NCBI RefSeq assembly: GCF_018129995.1
Contig: NZ_JAFCKS010000001.1
Location: 1,275,001 to 1,339,000, forward strand
Direction: 5' to 3'
Length of the DNA: 64,000 nt
Source: Bradyrhizobium sp. SZCCT0153
Lineage (GTDB): Bacteria > Pseudomonadota > Alphaproteobacteria > Rhizobiales > Xanthobacteraceae
Shown: positions 1-9,380 of the stretch, piece by piece
Layout: each line of letters opens with the position of its first letter
Numbering within the stretch: the first letter of the stretch is position 1
Program-made: the position numbers and the translations under genes
Notes under the pieces: generated by a model
Database searches by the model: none
The model's input: only the letters and a program-made list of their open reading frames with translations
Told to the model about the DNA's origin: nothing

Positions 1-1
1 G

Positions 2-400
2 AACAGGACCCGCGAGTGGGATTTCGACATCGTCACCAATTCCTGGGGCGAGTCGCAGTCGCCGGGCAATGAGCAGCGCGAATTCTGGTCGTCGAAGTCG
101 GCCGACATCCCGGGGTCGCGCAACATTGCCGGCATCAAGAATCCGGCGATCGACAAACTGGTCGAGCGAGTGATCTACGCCACGGGGCGCGACGATCTCG
201 TCGCGGCAACCAAGGCGCTCGACCGCGTGTTGCTGTGGAACCACTACGTCGTGCCGCAATGGACCTATTCGAAGGTCCGCACCGCCCGCTGGGATCGTTT
301 CGGTCGGCCGGCGGAGTTGCCCAAATACGGGCAGTCGGGCTTCCCGTTCATCTGGTGGTACGACGCAGACAAGGCGGCGCGGATCGCAAAGAAGTCGTGA
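2..400 (+). CDS. Peptide ABC transporter solute-binding protein, family 5, C-terminal part only
   Basis: The gene is cut by the left window edge; only the last 132 residues are visible, ending in a TGA at 398-400. The visible part has the features of the C-terminal lobe of family 5 (SBP_bac_5) periplasmic binding proteins: DFDIVTNSWGESQSPGNE, a segment beginning ITN-like with an NPAIDKLVE helix, then VVPQWTYSKVRTARWDRFG and a terminal IWWYDADKAARI. The same landmarks (VPQWYNKTHRLAYWDQFG and IWWSDPAKVAKL) recur in the next gene, so the two are tandem paralogues. By family and context it captures oligopeptides in the periplasm and delivers them to the YejBEF-type permease encoded just downstream. 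Confidence 0.9.
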   Translation, partial: NRTREWDFDIVTNSWGESQSPGNEQREFWSSKSADIPGSRNIAGIKNPAIDKLVERVIYATGRDDLVAATKALDRVLLWNHYVVPQWTYSKVRTARWDRFGRPAELPKYGQSGFPFIWWYDADKAARIAKKS

Positions 401-414
401 AGGACATCCCCCGC

Positions 415-2301
415 ATGACGCAGATGTCACGCCGCCATGTGCTAGCCTTCGGTGTCGGCGGTGCCCTCGGTGCGTCCCTTGGAGCGCCGCTGTTGCGCGG
501 CGCGGCGGCGTCGGAAGCGGGGACCGAGGCGCACGGCATCTCGGCGTTCGGCGATCTCAAGTACCCGGCTGACTTCCGCCATTTCGACTATGTCAATCTC
601 GACGCGCCGAAGAGGGGCACGTTCTCGCTGATTCCTTCCGTGCGCGCGTATAATCAGTCCTATCAGACCTTCAACTCGCTCAACGCCTTCATCCTGAAAG
701 GGGATGGCGCGCAAGGCATGGACATGACGTTTGCGCCGCTGATGCTGCGCGCGAATGACGAGCCGGACGCGATGTACGGGCTTGCCGCCAGATCCGTGCG
801 GATATCGCCGGACAGGCTGGTCTATCGCTTCACGATGCGGCCCGAGGCGAAATTCCACGACGGCGCCAAGCTCACTGCGCACGATGCTGCGTTTTCGCTG
901 ACCGCACTGAAGACCAAGGGCCATCCGCTGATCATCGTGCAGCTGCGCGACATGGTCAGCGCGGAAGCGATCGACGATGCGACGCTTGTCGTGACCTTCG
1001 CCAAGGGGCGAGCACGTGACGTTCCGCTCTATGTGGCGAGCCTGCCGATCTTCTCGAAAGCGTATTATGCGTCCCGGCCGTTCGACGAAACGTCTCTGGA
1101 GATCCCGCTGGGCTCGGGTCCGTACAAGGTCGGCAAGTTCGAGGTCAATCGCTACATCGAGTTCGAGCGGGTGAAGGACTGGTGGGCCGCCGATCTGCCG
1201 CCCTGTCGCGGTAGCTATAATTTCGACGTCGTGCGCTACGAATTCTATCGCGACCGCGATGTCGCCTTCGAGGGGTTCACCGGCAAGAATTATCTCTACC
1301 GCGAGGAGTTCACCTCCCGCATCTGGGCGACGCGCTATGACTTCCCCGCCGCGAAGGATGGTCGCGTCAAGATGGAGGTCGTGCCCGACGACACGCCGTC
1401 CGGTGCGCAAGGCTGGTTCATCAACACGCGGCGTGACAAATTCAGGGATCCTCGCGTACGCGAGGCCCTGATCGATGCCTTCGACTTCGAGTGGACCAAC
1501 AAGACCATCATGTACGGTGCCTATGCCCGTACGGTGTCGCCGTTCCAGAATTCGGACCTCATGGCGAGCGACGGGCCGCCGTCACCGGAGGAGCTCAAGC
1601 TGCTGGAGCCTTTTCGCGGCCAGGTTCCCGACGAGGTGTTTGCCGCACCGTTCACGCCGCCGGTTTCGGACGGCTCCGGGCAGGACCGCAGCCTGCTGCG
1701 CAAGGCGCAGCAATTGCTGAGCGAGGCCGGCCTGCCGATCAAGGACGGCAAGAGGGTGCTGCCGAACGGCGAGATCTTCAGGATCGAATTCCTGTTGGAC
1801 GAGGCTTCGTTCCAGCCGCACCATGCGCCCTACATCAAGAATCTTGCGACGCTCGGGATCGAAGCGAGCGTGCGCCTGGTCGATGCCGTGCAACACAAGG
1901 CGCGCCAGGAAGATTTCGACTTCGACATGACGATCCAGCGCTTCAGCATGTCGGCGACTCCGGGCGATGCCATGCGCGCGTTCTTTTCTTCGCAGGTCGC
2001 CGCAACCAAGGGCTCGTACAATCTCGCTGGCGTCGCCAGCCCTGCCATCGATGCCATGATCGAGAAGATCATGGCGGCCGACAACCGCGAGGAATTGACC
2101 GTCGCCTGCCGTGCCTTCGACCGACTGTTTCGCGCCGGCCGTTATTGGGTGCCGCAATGGTATAACAAGACGCACCGGCTTGCTTACTGGGATCAGTTCG
2201 GTCATCCGCAAAAGCTACCGCGCTATGCCAATGGCGTCGGCGCCCCCGATATCTGGTGGTCCGACCCCGCCAAGGTCGCCAAGCTCGAGCAGGCAAAATA
2301 G
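415..2301 (+). CDS. yejA: YejA-type peptide ABC transporter solute-binding protein
   Basis: A 628-residue periplasmic binding protein of the YejA (COG4166) branch of family 5. The N-terminus carries a twin-arginine-type signal (SRRHVLAFGVGGALGASLG, residues about 4-23) ending near AAAS, followed by the YejA-like segment FGDLKYPADFRHFDYVNLD. The SBP_bac_5 domain fills most of the remainder and ends with IWWSDPAKVAKL. The start at 415 is chosen because it directly precedes the signal sequence; an in-frame ATG at 424 is an alternative. The gene begins 14 bp after a paralogous binding-protein gene and ends 2 bp before the permease gene at 2304, so it belongs to one operon. Likely ligands are oligopeptides, including peptide antibiotics or murein-derived peptides (inferred from the Yej family). 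Confidence 0.93.
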   Translation: MTQMSRRHVLAFGVGGALGASLGAPLLRGAAASEAGTEAHGISAFGDLKYPADFRHFDYVNLDAPKRGTFSLIPSVRAYNQSYQTFNSLNAFILKGDGAQGMDMTFAPLMLRANDEPDAMYGLAARSVRISPDRLVYRFTMRPEAKFHDGAKLTAHDAAFSLTALKTKGHPLIIVQLRDMVSAEAIDDATLVVTFAKGRARDVPLYVASLPIFSKAYYASRPFDETSLEIPLGSGPYKVGKFEVNRYIEFERVKDWWAADLPPCRGSYNFDVVRYEFYRDRDVAFEGFTGKNYLYREEFTSRIWATRYDFPAAKDGRVKMEVVPDDTPSGAQGWFINTRRDKFRDPRVREALIDAFDFEWTNKTIMYGAYARTVSPFQNSDLMASDGPPSPEELKLLEPFRGQVPDEVFAAPFTPPVSDGSGQDRSLLRKAQQLLSEAGLPIKDGKRVLPNGEIFRIEFLLDEASFQPHHAPYIKNLATLGIEASVRLVDAVQHKARQEDFDFDMTIQRFSMSATPGDAMRAFFSSQVAATKGSYNLAGVASPAIDAMIEKIMAADNREELTVACRAFDRLFRAGRYWVPQWYNKTHRLAYWDQFGHPQKLPRYANGVGAPDIWWSDPAKVAKLEQAK

Positions 2302-2303
2302 CC

Positions 2304-3413
2304 ATGAGCGCCTATATCGCCCGCCGCATTCTCCTGATGATCCCGACCTTGCTCGGGATCCTCTTCGTCTCCTTTGTCGTTGTGCAGTTCGCGCCGGGCG
2401 GCCCGGTCGAGCGCGTGATCGCGCAACTCTCCGGTGCCGACACCGGCGGCAGCTCGCGCATTTCGGGCGGCAGCGACTTTGCGCAGCGCGCCCCGGGGCA
2501 GTTAGGGGCCGGCGGCGATGCCATCAACTCGAAATATCGCGGTGCGCAGGGACTTGACCCCGATTTCATCAAGAAGCTGGAGGTGCAGTTCGGCTTCGAC
2601 AAGCCGGCACCGGAGCGCTTCGCGCTGATGGTATGGAATTTCGCCCGCTTCGACTTCGGCAAGAGCTATTTTCGCGACGTCAGCGTGCTCCAGCTCGTCA
2701 AGGAAAAGTTGCCGGTCTCGATCTCGCTCGGCATCTGGCTGACGCTGCTGACCTATCTGATCTCGATTCCGCTCGGCATCCGCAAGGCGGTCAGGGACGG
2801 CACGCGCTTCGACACCTGGACATCGAGCGTGCTCGTGCTCGGCTATGCCATACCCGGCTTCCTGTTCGCGATCCTCCTGATCATCCTGTTTGCCGGAGGC
2901 TCGTTCTTCAACTGGTTTCCGCTGCGCGGACTGACCTCCGACGGCTGGTCGCAGTTTCCCTGGTACTGGAAGATCATCGATTACTTCTGGCATTTGGCGC
3001 TGCCGCTGATCGCCATGGGGCTCGGTGCGTTCACCACCATGACGTTCCTGACCAAGAACTCGTTCCTGGACGAAATCCGCAAGCAATACGTGATGACGGC
3101 GCGCGCGAAGGGCTGCAGCGAGAACCGGGTGCTCTATGGCCACGTCTTCCGCAACGCGATGCTGATCGTCATCGCGGGCTTTCCCAGCACCTTCATTCAC
3201 GCCTTCTTCTCGGGCTCGCTTCTGATCGAGACGATCTTCTCGCTGGACGGACTGGGGCTGCTCAGCTTCGAGAGCGTACTCAACCGCGACTACCCCGTGG
3301 TGTTCGGCACGCTCTTCATCTTTTCGCTCGTCGGCCTCGTGGTCAACCTCATCTCTGACCTGACCTACATGTGGATCGATCCGCGGATCGATTTCGAGGC
3401 ACGGGAGGTCTGA
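2304..3413 (+). CDS. yejB: ABC transporter permease, YejB-like
   Basis: A 369-residue inner-membrane permease of the dipeptide/oligopeptide (DppB/OppB/YejB) class. It begins with a hydrophobic helix (IARRILLMIPTLLGILFVSF), has a polar insertion rich in Gly, Ser and Ala at about residues 45-85 that is typical of YejB, and carries the coupling-helix motif around residues 260-290 (EIRKQYVMTARAKGCSENRV). Several further membrane helices follow. It starts 2 bp after the binding-protein gene and its TGA overlaps the ATG of the next permease gene, so translation is probably coupled. Confidence 0.94.
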   Translation: MSAYIARRILLMIPTLLGILFVSFVVVQFAPGGPVERVIAQLSGADTGGSSRISGGSDFAQRAPGQLGAGGDAINSKYRGAQGLDPDFIKKLEVQFGFDKPAPERFALMVWNFARFDFGKSYFRDVSVLQLVKEKLPVSISLGIWLTLLTYLISIPLGIRKAVRDGTRFDTWTSSVLVLGYAIPGFLFAILLIILFAGGSFFNWFPLRGLTSDGWSQFPWYWKIIDYFWHLALPLIAMGLGAFTTMTFLTKNSFLDEIRKQYVMTARAKGCSENRVLYGHVFRNAMLIVIAGFPSTFIHAFFSGSLLIETIFSLDGLGLLSFESVLNRDYPVVFGTLFIFSLVGLVVNLISDLTYMWIDPRIDFEAREV

Positions 3414-4591
3414 TGACGCTGACCGCCCCTACCCCGATCGAAACCACCGCGAAGTCGCCGCTCGGCGATGCGGTGCCGATCACGCGCAAGCCGTTCGTGC
3501 CGTCGCCGCTCAACAGGCGGCGCTGGCAGAACTTCAAGGCGAACCGGCGCGGCTTCTGGTCGCTCTGGATCTTCATGATCCTGTTCGTGGTGTCGCTGTT
3601 CGCCGAGCTGATCGCAAACGATCGGCCATTTCTGGTGAAGTATGACGGTCATCTCTACTGGCCGGCCTTCGTCACCTATTCGGAGACGACTTTCGGCGGC
3701 GATTTCGAAACCGCGGCCGACTACCGCGATCCCTATCTACAGAAGCTGATCAAGGACAAGGGCGGCAGCATCGTCTGGCCGCTGATCCGCTACTCCTACG
3801 ACACCCACAACCTCGATCTGCCCACGCCGGCCCCCTCGGCGCCGACCTGGATGCTGACGGAAGCGCAGTGCAAGCCGGTCGTCGAGAAGAAGGGCCTGAA
3901 GAGCTGTCGCGACCTCGAATACAACTGGCTCGGGACCGACGACCAGGGCCGCGACGTGGTGGCGCGGCTGATCTACGGTTTCCGCATTTCGGTGCTGTTC
4001 GGCCTCTGCCTGACCATTGTCTCCTCCGTCGTCGGCATCGCAGCCGGCGCGGTGCAGGGCTATTTCGGCGGCTGGATCGACCTGCTGTTCCAGCGTTTCA
4101 TCGAGATCTGGACCGCGATCCCTTCGCTCTATCTGCTGCTGATTCTGTCGTCAGTGCTCGTGCCGGGCTTCTTCGTGCTGCTCGGTATCCTGCTGTTGTT
4201 TTCCTGGGTATCGCTGGTCGGACTCGTGCGCGCGGAATTCCTGCGCGGGCGCAATTTCGAGTACATCCAGGCGGCGCGGGCACTCGGGGTTTCCAACGCC
4301 GTGATCATGTTCAAGCATCTGCTGCCGAACGCGATGGTCGCGACCATGACGTTCCTGCCGTTCATCGTCTCCTCGTCGGTCATGACGCTCACGGCCCTCG
4401 ATTTCCTCGGCTTCGGATTGCCACCCGGCTCGCCGTCGCTCGGCGAGCTGCTGTCGCAGGGCAAGTCGAACGTGCAGGCGCCTTGGCTGGGTTTCTCCGG
4501 CTTTTTCTCGGTCGCGATCATGCTGTCGCTTTTGATCTTCATCGGCGAAGCCGTGCGCGACGCCTTCGATCCGCGCAAGACCTTCAGGTAA
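3413..4591 (+). CDS. yejE: ABC transporter permease, YejE-like
   Basis: A 392-residue partner permease of the DppC/OppC/YejE class. One N-terminal membrane helix (LWIFMILFVVSLFAELIA, residues about 50-67) is followed by a long periplasmic segment of roughly 110 residues, as in YejE, before the transmembrane core. The coupling motif EYIQAARALGVSNAVIMFKH lies near residue 280. The ATG at 3413 overlaps the stop of the preceding permease by one base, and the ATP-binding gene starts 4 bp downstream, so all the transporter genes form one transcription unit. Confidence 0.94.
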   Translation: MTLTAPTPIETTAKSPLGDAVPITRKPFVPSPLNRRRWQNFKANRRGFWSLWIFMILFVVSLFAELIANDRPFLVKYDGHLYWPAFVTYSETTFGGDFETAADYRDPYLQKLIKDKGGSIVWPLIRYSYDTHNLDLPTPAPSAPTWMLTEAQCKPVVEKKGLKSCRDLEYNWLGTDDQGRDVVARLIYGFRISVLFGLCLTIVSSVVGIAAGAVQGYFGGWIDLLFQRFIEIWTAIPSLYLLLILSSVLVPGFFVLLGILLLFSWVSLVGLVRAEFLRGRNFEYIQAARALGVSNAVIMFKHLLPNAMVATMTFLPFIVSSSVMTLTALDFLGFGLPPGSPSLGELLSQGKSNVQAPWLGFSGFFSVAIMLSLLIFIGEAVRDAFDPRKTFR

Positions 4592-4595
4592 GTCG

Positions 4596-6233
4596 ATGGA
4601 CGCGATCAACCAGCCCCTGCTTGCCGTGCGCGACCTCTCGGTAGCCTTCCACCAGGGCGGCGCCACCACGCTCGCGGTCGACAAGGTTTCGTTCCAGATC
4701 AGGCGCGGCGAGTGCGTGGCGCTGGTCGGCGAATCCGGTTCCGGCAAGTCGGTCAGCGCGCTTTCGATCCTGAAACTGCTGCCCTATCCCAACGCGTCGC
4801 ATCCCTCGGGCAGCATCCGCTTCAAGGGACGCGAGCTGATCGATCAGTCCGAGCGAGAGATGCGGGAGATTCGCGGCAGCGACATCTCCATCATCTTCCA
4901 GGAACCGATGACCTCGCTCAATCCGCTGCACACGATCGAGGCGCAGATCGGCGAGATCATCCAGCTGCACAATCCGACCAGCAATGCGCAGGCGCGCAAG
5001 CGGACGCTGGAACTGCTGACGCAGGTCGGCATTCCCGAGCCCGAGACGCGGCTGAGCAGCTATCCGCACCAGCTTTCCGGCGGCCAGCGCCAGCGCGTGA
5101 TGATCGCGATGGCGCTCGCCAACGAGCCGGACCTGCTGATCGCGGACGAGCCGACCACCGCGCTCGACGTCACCGTGCAGGCGCAGATCCTGGCGCTGCT
5201 CGCCGAGATCCGCTCACGGCTCGGCATGAGCCTGCTCTTCATCACCCACGATCTCGGCATCGTGCGCCGCATCGCCGACCAGGTCTGCGTCATGAAGGGC
5301 GGCGAGATCGTCGAGCAGGGACCGGTCGAGCAGGTCTTCAAGACCCCGAAACACCCTTATACGCGCGACCTGCTCGCGGCGGAGCCGAAGCCGGATCCGG
5401 CGCCGCCGCAGCCGGACGCGCCCGTGGTGATGTCGGCCGACGATCTGAAGGTATGGTTTCCGATCAAGCGCGGCCTGATGCGCAAGACGGTCGGCCACAT
5501 CAAGGCGGTCGACGGCGTCAGCCTCGCCGTGCGCAAGGGCGAGACGCTCGGTGTCGTCGGCGAATCCGGCTCGGGCAAGACGACGCTGGGGCTCGCACTG
5601 CTGCGGCTGATCTCCTCGAACGGACGCATCGTGTTTCTGGGCAAGGACATCCAGGGCCTTCGCTTCAAGGAGATGCGGCCCTTCCGGCGCGACATGCAGA
5701 TCGTGTTCCAGGACCCGTTCGGCTCGCTCAGCCCGCGCATGTCGATCGCGGACATCATCGCCGAAGGTCTTTCCGTGCACCAGCCAAAGCTGTCGCGCGA
5801 GGAGCGCGAGACGCGCGTCGTCAAGGCGCTCGAGGATGTCGGGATGAAGCCGGACACCCGCTACCGCTATCCGCACGAGTTCTCGGGCGGGCAGCGCCAG
5901 CGCATCAGCATCGCGCGGGCCGTGGTGCTGGAGCCGGATTTCGTCGTGCTGGACGAGCCGACCAGCGCGCTCGACATGTTGTTCCAGGCGCAGATGGTTG
6001 ACTTGTTGCGCGAGCTCCAGCGCAAGCGCGAGCTCACCTACATGTTCATCTCGCACGATCTGCGCGTCGTTGCCTCGCTTGCGAGCCATCTCATCGTGAT
6101 GCGCGGCGGCAAGGTGGTCGAGGAAGGCCAGGCGGCCGAGCTGTTCAAGAACCCGAAGACCGATTACACGCGCGCGCTGTTCGCGGCGGCGTTCCGGCTG
6201 GAGACGGCTGGGAACGGGTCGGTCGCAACCTGA
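4596..6233 (+). CDS. yejF: Dual-domain ABC transporter ATP-binding protein, YejF-like
   Basis: A 545-residue cytoplasmic ATPase with two complete ABC domains in one chain, the YejF arrangement. The first domain (about residues 5-260) has Walker A GESGSGKS, signature LSGGQRQRV and Walker [13 protein letters not shown]. The second (about 280-535) has Walker [12 protein letters not shown], signature FSGGQRQRI and Walker [12 protein letters not shown]. Each domain ends with the oligopeptide-transporter C-terminal segment ([12 protein letters not shown] and [12 protein letters not shown]). It powers the two permeases encoded immediately upstream and is the last gene of the operon. Confidence 0.95.
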   Translation: MDAINQPLLAVRDLSVAFHQGGATTLAVDKVSFQIRRGECVALVGESGSGKSVSALSILKLLPYPNASHPSGSIRFKGRELIDQSEREMREIRGSDISIIFQEPMTSLNPLHTIEAQIGEIIQLHNPTSNAQARKRTLELLTQVGIPEPETRLSSYPHQLSGGQRQRVMIAMALANEPDLLIADEPTTALDVTVQAQILALLAEIRSRLGMSLLFITHDLGIVRRIADQVCVMKGGEIVEQGPVEQVFKTPKHPYTRDLLAAEPKPDPAPPQPDAPVVMSADDLKVWFPIKRGLMRKTVGHIKAVDGVSLAVRKGETLGVVGESGSGKTTLGLALLRLISSNGRIVFLGKDIQGLRFKEMRPFRRDMQIVFQDPFGSLSPRMSIADIIAEGLSVHQPKLSREERETRVVKALEDVGMKPDTRYRYPHEFSGGQRQRISIARAVVLEPDFVVLDEPTSALDMLFQAQMVDLLRELQRKRELTYMFISHDLRVVASLASHLIVMRGGKVVEEGQAAELFKNPKTDYTRALFAAAFRLETAGNGSVAT

Positions 6234-6329
6234 TCCTGCGTGATCGCAATCACGGCGGCTGAGCGATCGCTGCGACATCCTGTGCGCATGGTCGTGAGAC
6301 GGTCTCGCGGCAGCGACAGGAGTGCAGAG

Positions 6330-6527
6330 ATGACATCCAGTGCAATCGACGCGCAAGCGACGTGTGAGCTATCCGCAGGCGAGCTCGAGCAGGTTGCCGG
6401 TGGCGGCGTATGGACGACAGGCCCCGGCCGGAACTACGAACCGCCCCCGCCGCTGCGCGTCGAGAATGCACCCCAAATGGGTGGTGGCGGCAATAAGCTG
6501 AACCTGCCGCACTTGCACGCATTCTAG
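6330..6527 (+). CDS. Small peptide with double-glycine (bacteriocin-type) leader
   Basis: A 65-residue peptide with a good ribosome-binding site (GACAGGAG, 6315-6322) upstream of the ATG. Residues 13-26 read ELSAGELEQVAGGG. This matches the pattern of double-glycine leaders cut by C39-type peptidase transporters: a short acidic amphipathic helix with L-S-x-x-E-L spacing, ending in Gly-Gly. The putative mature part (about 40 residues) is unusual: VWTTGPGRN, a PPPPL run, a GGGG run and the end LNLPHLHAF; it has no cysteine. No C39 transporter or modification enzyme is visible in the window. I infer a secreted or processed peptide of unknown role. It lies about 100 bp after the Yej transporter operon and may have its own promoter. 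Confidence 0.65.
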   Translation: MTSSAIDAQATCELSAGELEQVAGGGVWTTGPGRNYEPPPPLRVENAPQMGGGGNKLNLPHLHAF

Positions 6528-6602
6528 TCTAGGAGGCATACGGTGAGATGGATGGAGCGGACGATGGACTTCGTTGCGCTTTACCCATCCTGCGGCATGA
6601 CT

Positions 6603-7457
6603 CTACAGCCGCTTGATCGCGATGATTTCGCTGCCTGCCTGCTTGATTCGCGCGATCGCCGGTCCGATCGGCTCGATCGCAGTGGCCATGTGATGCGCGT
6701 TGGCGTGAACGATGGTGCTGCCATCGCGGACGATGGCGACATGGCCCTTCCAGAAGATCAGGTCGCCGCGTTGCAGCTTGCTGCGCTCATGCGGTTCCAG
6801 CGCGCGGCCGAGACCAGCGTGTTGCATGTCGCTGTCGCGCGGGCAGCCGATCCCCGCCGATGTCAGCGAGACCTGGACCAGACCTGAGCAATCGATACCG
6901 AAACTGCTCTTGCCGCCCCAGAGATAGGGGGTGCCGACAAAGCGCTCGGCGACTGCGACGAAATCCGGCTCGCGATGATCGAGCGGGGCGAGATGGGTCT
7001 TCGGCAGATATGCCCCGTCGCGCGTGACGGCGAAACTGCCGTCCTCGCGCGCGACCGCGATCTTCGATCCCAGCAGCAGCGTGCCGGCCGGTGGCAGCTT
7101 GATCGAGGGGCCGGGGAAGGCGAACGTCCGCAGCGCGCTGACCACGTGGGTCGGAGCGGCCGAGGGCTTCATGAGCGCCGCGTCCGGCAGCCAGCCGACA
7201 TAGCCGTCATCGGAAAGCTGCCCCCAGGCCCAGCCTTCGCCGTTGCGATCGTAGACCGTGACCCGTTCGCCGCGCAGCGCTTCCGTCATCAGCATCGCGT
7301 TCGACGACGGCTGTTCGCGCATGGGCGCGATCGCCTCGACTATCTCGAACTCCTCGCCCGTGACGAAGCGATCGGCCGGCACCTTGCCTTCGAGATATTT
7401 CGCGGCGATGTCACCCCGCGCCGGTGTCAGCCTAGGATCGTTTCGTGGATCATGCAT
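6603..7457 (-). CDS. NlpC/P60-family cell-wall peptidase with SH3 domains
   Basis: A 284-residue C40-family cysteine peptidase, probably a gamma-D-glutamyl-diamino acid endopeptidase acting on murein peptides. Residues about 35-95 form a bacterial SH3 domain (PMREQPSSNAMLMTEALRGE to WGQLSDDGYVGWL), with a second SH3-like stretch at about 105-155. The NlpC/P60 domain occupies residues 165-284, with the catalytic Cys190 in GIDCSGLVQ, a His in GHVAIV and a third polar residue in the VHANAHH segment. No signal peptide is seen, so it may act in the cytoplasm on recycled peptides, as YkfC-like enzymes do. Its ATG overlaps the end of the aminopeptidase gene by 8 bp, indicating coupled expression. 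Confidence 0.93.
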   Translation of the reverse strand: MHDPRNDPRLTPARGDIAAKYLEGKVPADRFVTGEEFEIVEAIAPMREQPSSNAMLMTEALRGERVTVYDRNGEGWAWGQLSDDGYVGWLPDAALMKPSAAPTHVVSALRTFAFPGPSIKLPPAGTLLLGSKIAVAREDGSFAVTRDGAYLPKTHLAPLDHREPDFVAVAERFVGTPYLWGGKSSFGIDCSGLVQVSLTSAGIGCPRDSDMQHAGLGRALEPHERSKLQRGDLIFWKGHVAIVRDGSTIVHANAHHMATAIEPIGPAIARIKQAGSEIIAIKRL

Positions 7458-8823
7458 AGCGCTCGCTCAGCAATGTGTAGATAGCGCGCGCGGCCTGGCA
7501 CTCGCCGCCCTCGGGACGCGCCGGCTTTGCCGATGGCGTCCAGCCATAAATATCCACGTGAAGCCAACTCTTGGCCTGCTCGACGAAGCGCTGCAGGAAC
7601 AGCGCGCAAACGATCGAGCCGGCGAAGCCGCCCGAGGGCGCGTTGGTGATGGTGGCGGTCTTGGAGTCCAGCCACGCATCGTAAGCCGGCCACAGCGGCA
7701 TGCGCCACAACGGATCGTTCTCCTTCGCCGCGCAGCGCGCGACGTCGGCGGCAAGCGTCTCATCATTGGTGTAAAAGGGCGGTAAATCAGGCCCTAGCGC
7801 GACGCGTGCGGCGCCGGTCAACGTGCCGAGATCGATCAGCAGGTCGGGGCTTTCCTCGTCGGCGAGCGCCAGCGCATCGGCGAGCACAAGGCGCCCTTCC
7901 GCGTCAGTATTGCCGATCTCGACCGTGATGCCCTTGCGCGAGGTAAAGATGTCGAGGGGGCGGAAGGCATTGCCGGCGACCGCGTTCTCGACCGCCGGGA
8001 TTAGCACGCGCAGCCGCAGCTTCAGCTTCGCATCCATCACCATCCGCGCCAGCGCCAGCACGTTGGCGGCGCCGCCCATGTCCTTCTTCATGATCAGCAT
8101 GCCGCTCGACGGCTTCAGGTCGAGGCCGCCGGTATCGAAGCAGACGCCCTTGCCGACCAGCGTCACCCTGGGATGAGCCGGATCGCCCCAGCCGATGTCG
8201 ATCAGCCGCGGCGCGCGGTCCGAGGCCATGCCGACGGCATGGATCAGCGGAAAATTCGCTTTCAAATCCTCGCCGATGGTGCAGTCGAAGCTTGCGCCGA
8301 ATTCGGCGGCGAGATCCTGCGCGGCTGCGGCCAGCTCCTCCGGCCCCATGTCGTTGGCCGGCGTGTTGATGAGGTCGCGCGCCAGCATCGCGGCATCCGC
8401 CATGCGGTCGATCTCGGCCGCGTCGACGCCGTCGGGCGACACCAGGCGGACCTCGGGGCGATCCGCCTTGCGGTAGCGGGCGAACCGGTAGCTGCCGAGC
8501 GCGAAGGCGAGTGCGGCGAGCCGTGCATCGTGCGGTGCATTGGCGAAGCGATAGATGCCCGGCGGCAGCAGTCCGGGCAGGGCGCCCGGCCGGAACAGGT
8601 CGCGCGATCTTGCGGCCGCGTCCTCGATGCCGAACAGCACTTGCGCGATCGCGCCGTCGGGCGCGGGCAGGGCGAGATAGCCGCCCGGCTTGGCGGCAAA
8701 GGCGTTTGCTGCGGCGAACTGACGCTGCGCCGGCGGCAGCGTCTCGGCGACCTGATCCCAGCTCGACTTGGTGACGAAGGTGATCGGGATGGCGGTGGAC
8801 GACGTCTCGAAGACAGAAGGCAT
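7450..8823 (-). CDS. Leucyl aminopeptidase family protein (M17)
   Basis: A 457-residue cytosolic M17 metallo-aminopeptidase that removes N-terminal residues from peptides. The catalytic domain (about residues 150-455) shows the dizinc ligands and active-site motifs VGKGVCFDTGGLDLKP, KKDMGGAANV and the family signature NTDAEGRLVLADAL. The N-terminal macro-like domain is short, as in many alphaproteobacterial paralogues. The gene is read first in a two-gene operon with the NlpC/P60 peptidase, overlapping it by 8 bp. Together with the peptide transporter upstream, this suggests uptake and breakdown of peptides, possibly murein peptides (inference). Confidence 0.95.
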   Translation of the reverse strand: MPSVFETSSTAIPITFVTKSSWDQVAETLPPAQRQFAAANAFAAKPGGYLALPAPDGAIAQVLFGIEDAAARSRDLFRPGALPGLLPPGIYRFANAPHDARLAALAFALGSYRFARYRKADRPEVRLVSPDGVDAAEIDRMADAAMLARDLINTPANDMGPEELAAAAQDLAAEFGASFDCTIGEDLKANFPLIHAVGMASDRAPRLIDIGWGDPAHPRVTLVGKGVCFDTGGLDLKPSSGMLIMKKDMGGAANVLALARMVMDAKLKLRLRVLIPAVENAVAGNAFRPLDIFTSRKGITVEIGNTDAEGRLVLADALALADEESPDLLIDLGTLTGAARVALGPDLPPFYTNDETLAADVARCAAKENDPLWRMPLWPAYDAWLDSKTATITNAPSGGFAGSIVCALFLQRFVEQAKSWLHVDIYGWTPSAKPARPEGGECQAARAIYTLLSERYA

Positions 8824-9024
8824 TGGCGGGTCCGGATCGTCAGATCAAACGGGTCATGCGAACGGACGAGACTTCGCAGAGTTTCGCGGCGGCCGCAATC
8901 GGCTTTGCTATCACCGCCCGGTGAGCCGCTACTCGCAGCAAGGGTGCCATGCTAGGTTCCGGCAACGGCCACAAGGCGCCAGATCGCCGGCGGCCGACGA
9001 CGAAGCCGCCGGGGAGGGAATGCA

Positions 9025-9228
9025 ATGGAATCTGTGTGGAGCATGGTCACATTCATCGGCCAGGCCGTCGAGGCGATTTTCGGCTATGTCGAGCACCATC
9101 ATTGGATCTTCGCATTCCTTGCCGGTGGCTACGTCCTCTACCTCCACGACCGTTCCGTTCATGCGCGCTTCGATGCGCTCGACAAGCGCATCGACGAAAT
9201 CCGCAAGCGGCTCGCCATCGAATATTGA
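9025..9228 (+). CDS. Small single-helix membrane protein of unknown function
   Basis: A 67-residue protein with a strong ribosome-binding site (GGGGAGGGA, 9011-9019). Residues about 28-42 form one hydrophobic helix (HWIFAFLAGGYVLYLHD), followed by a charged, probably helical tail (RFDALDKRIDEIRKRLAIE) with heptad-like spacing that could form a short coiled coil. I do not recognise a family. It stands alone between the divergent aminopeptidase gene and tadD. Confidence 0.6.
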   Translation: MESVWSMVTFIGQAVEAIFGYVEHHHWIFAFLAGGYVLYLHDRSVHARFDALDKRIDEIRKRLAIEY

Positions 9229-9380
9229 CTGGGCGAGAGCATCATCGGGCAGGCCAGTATCCATGTTGGGAACTGCCGTTCACGTGAGCGCGGCCACGGG
9301 ACAATGTGCTCGGCCTCGATCCGGGGCTCCGCGGCGAGTCGCCGCCGCGCACGCCGCCATGACAGGCGCGGCCGTCCGGC

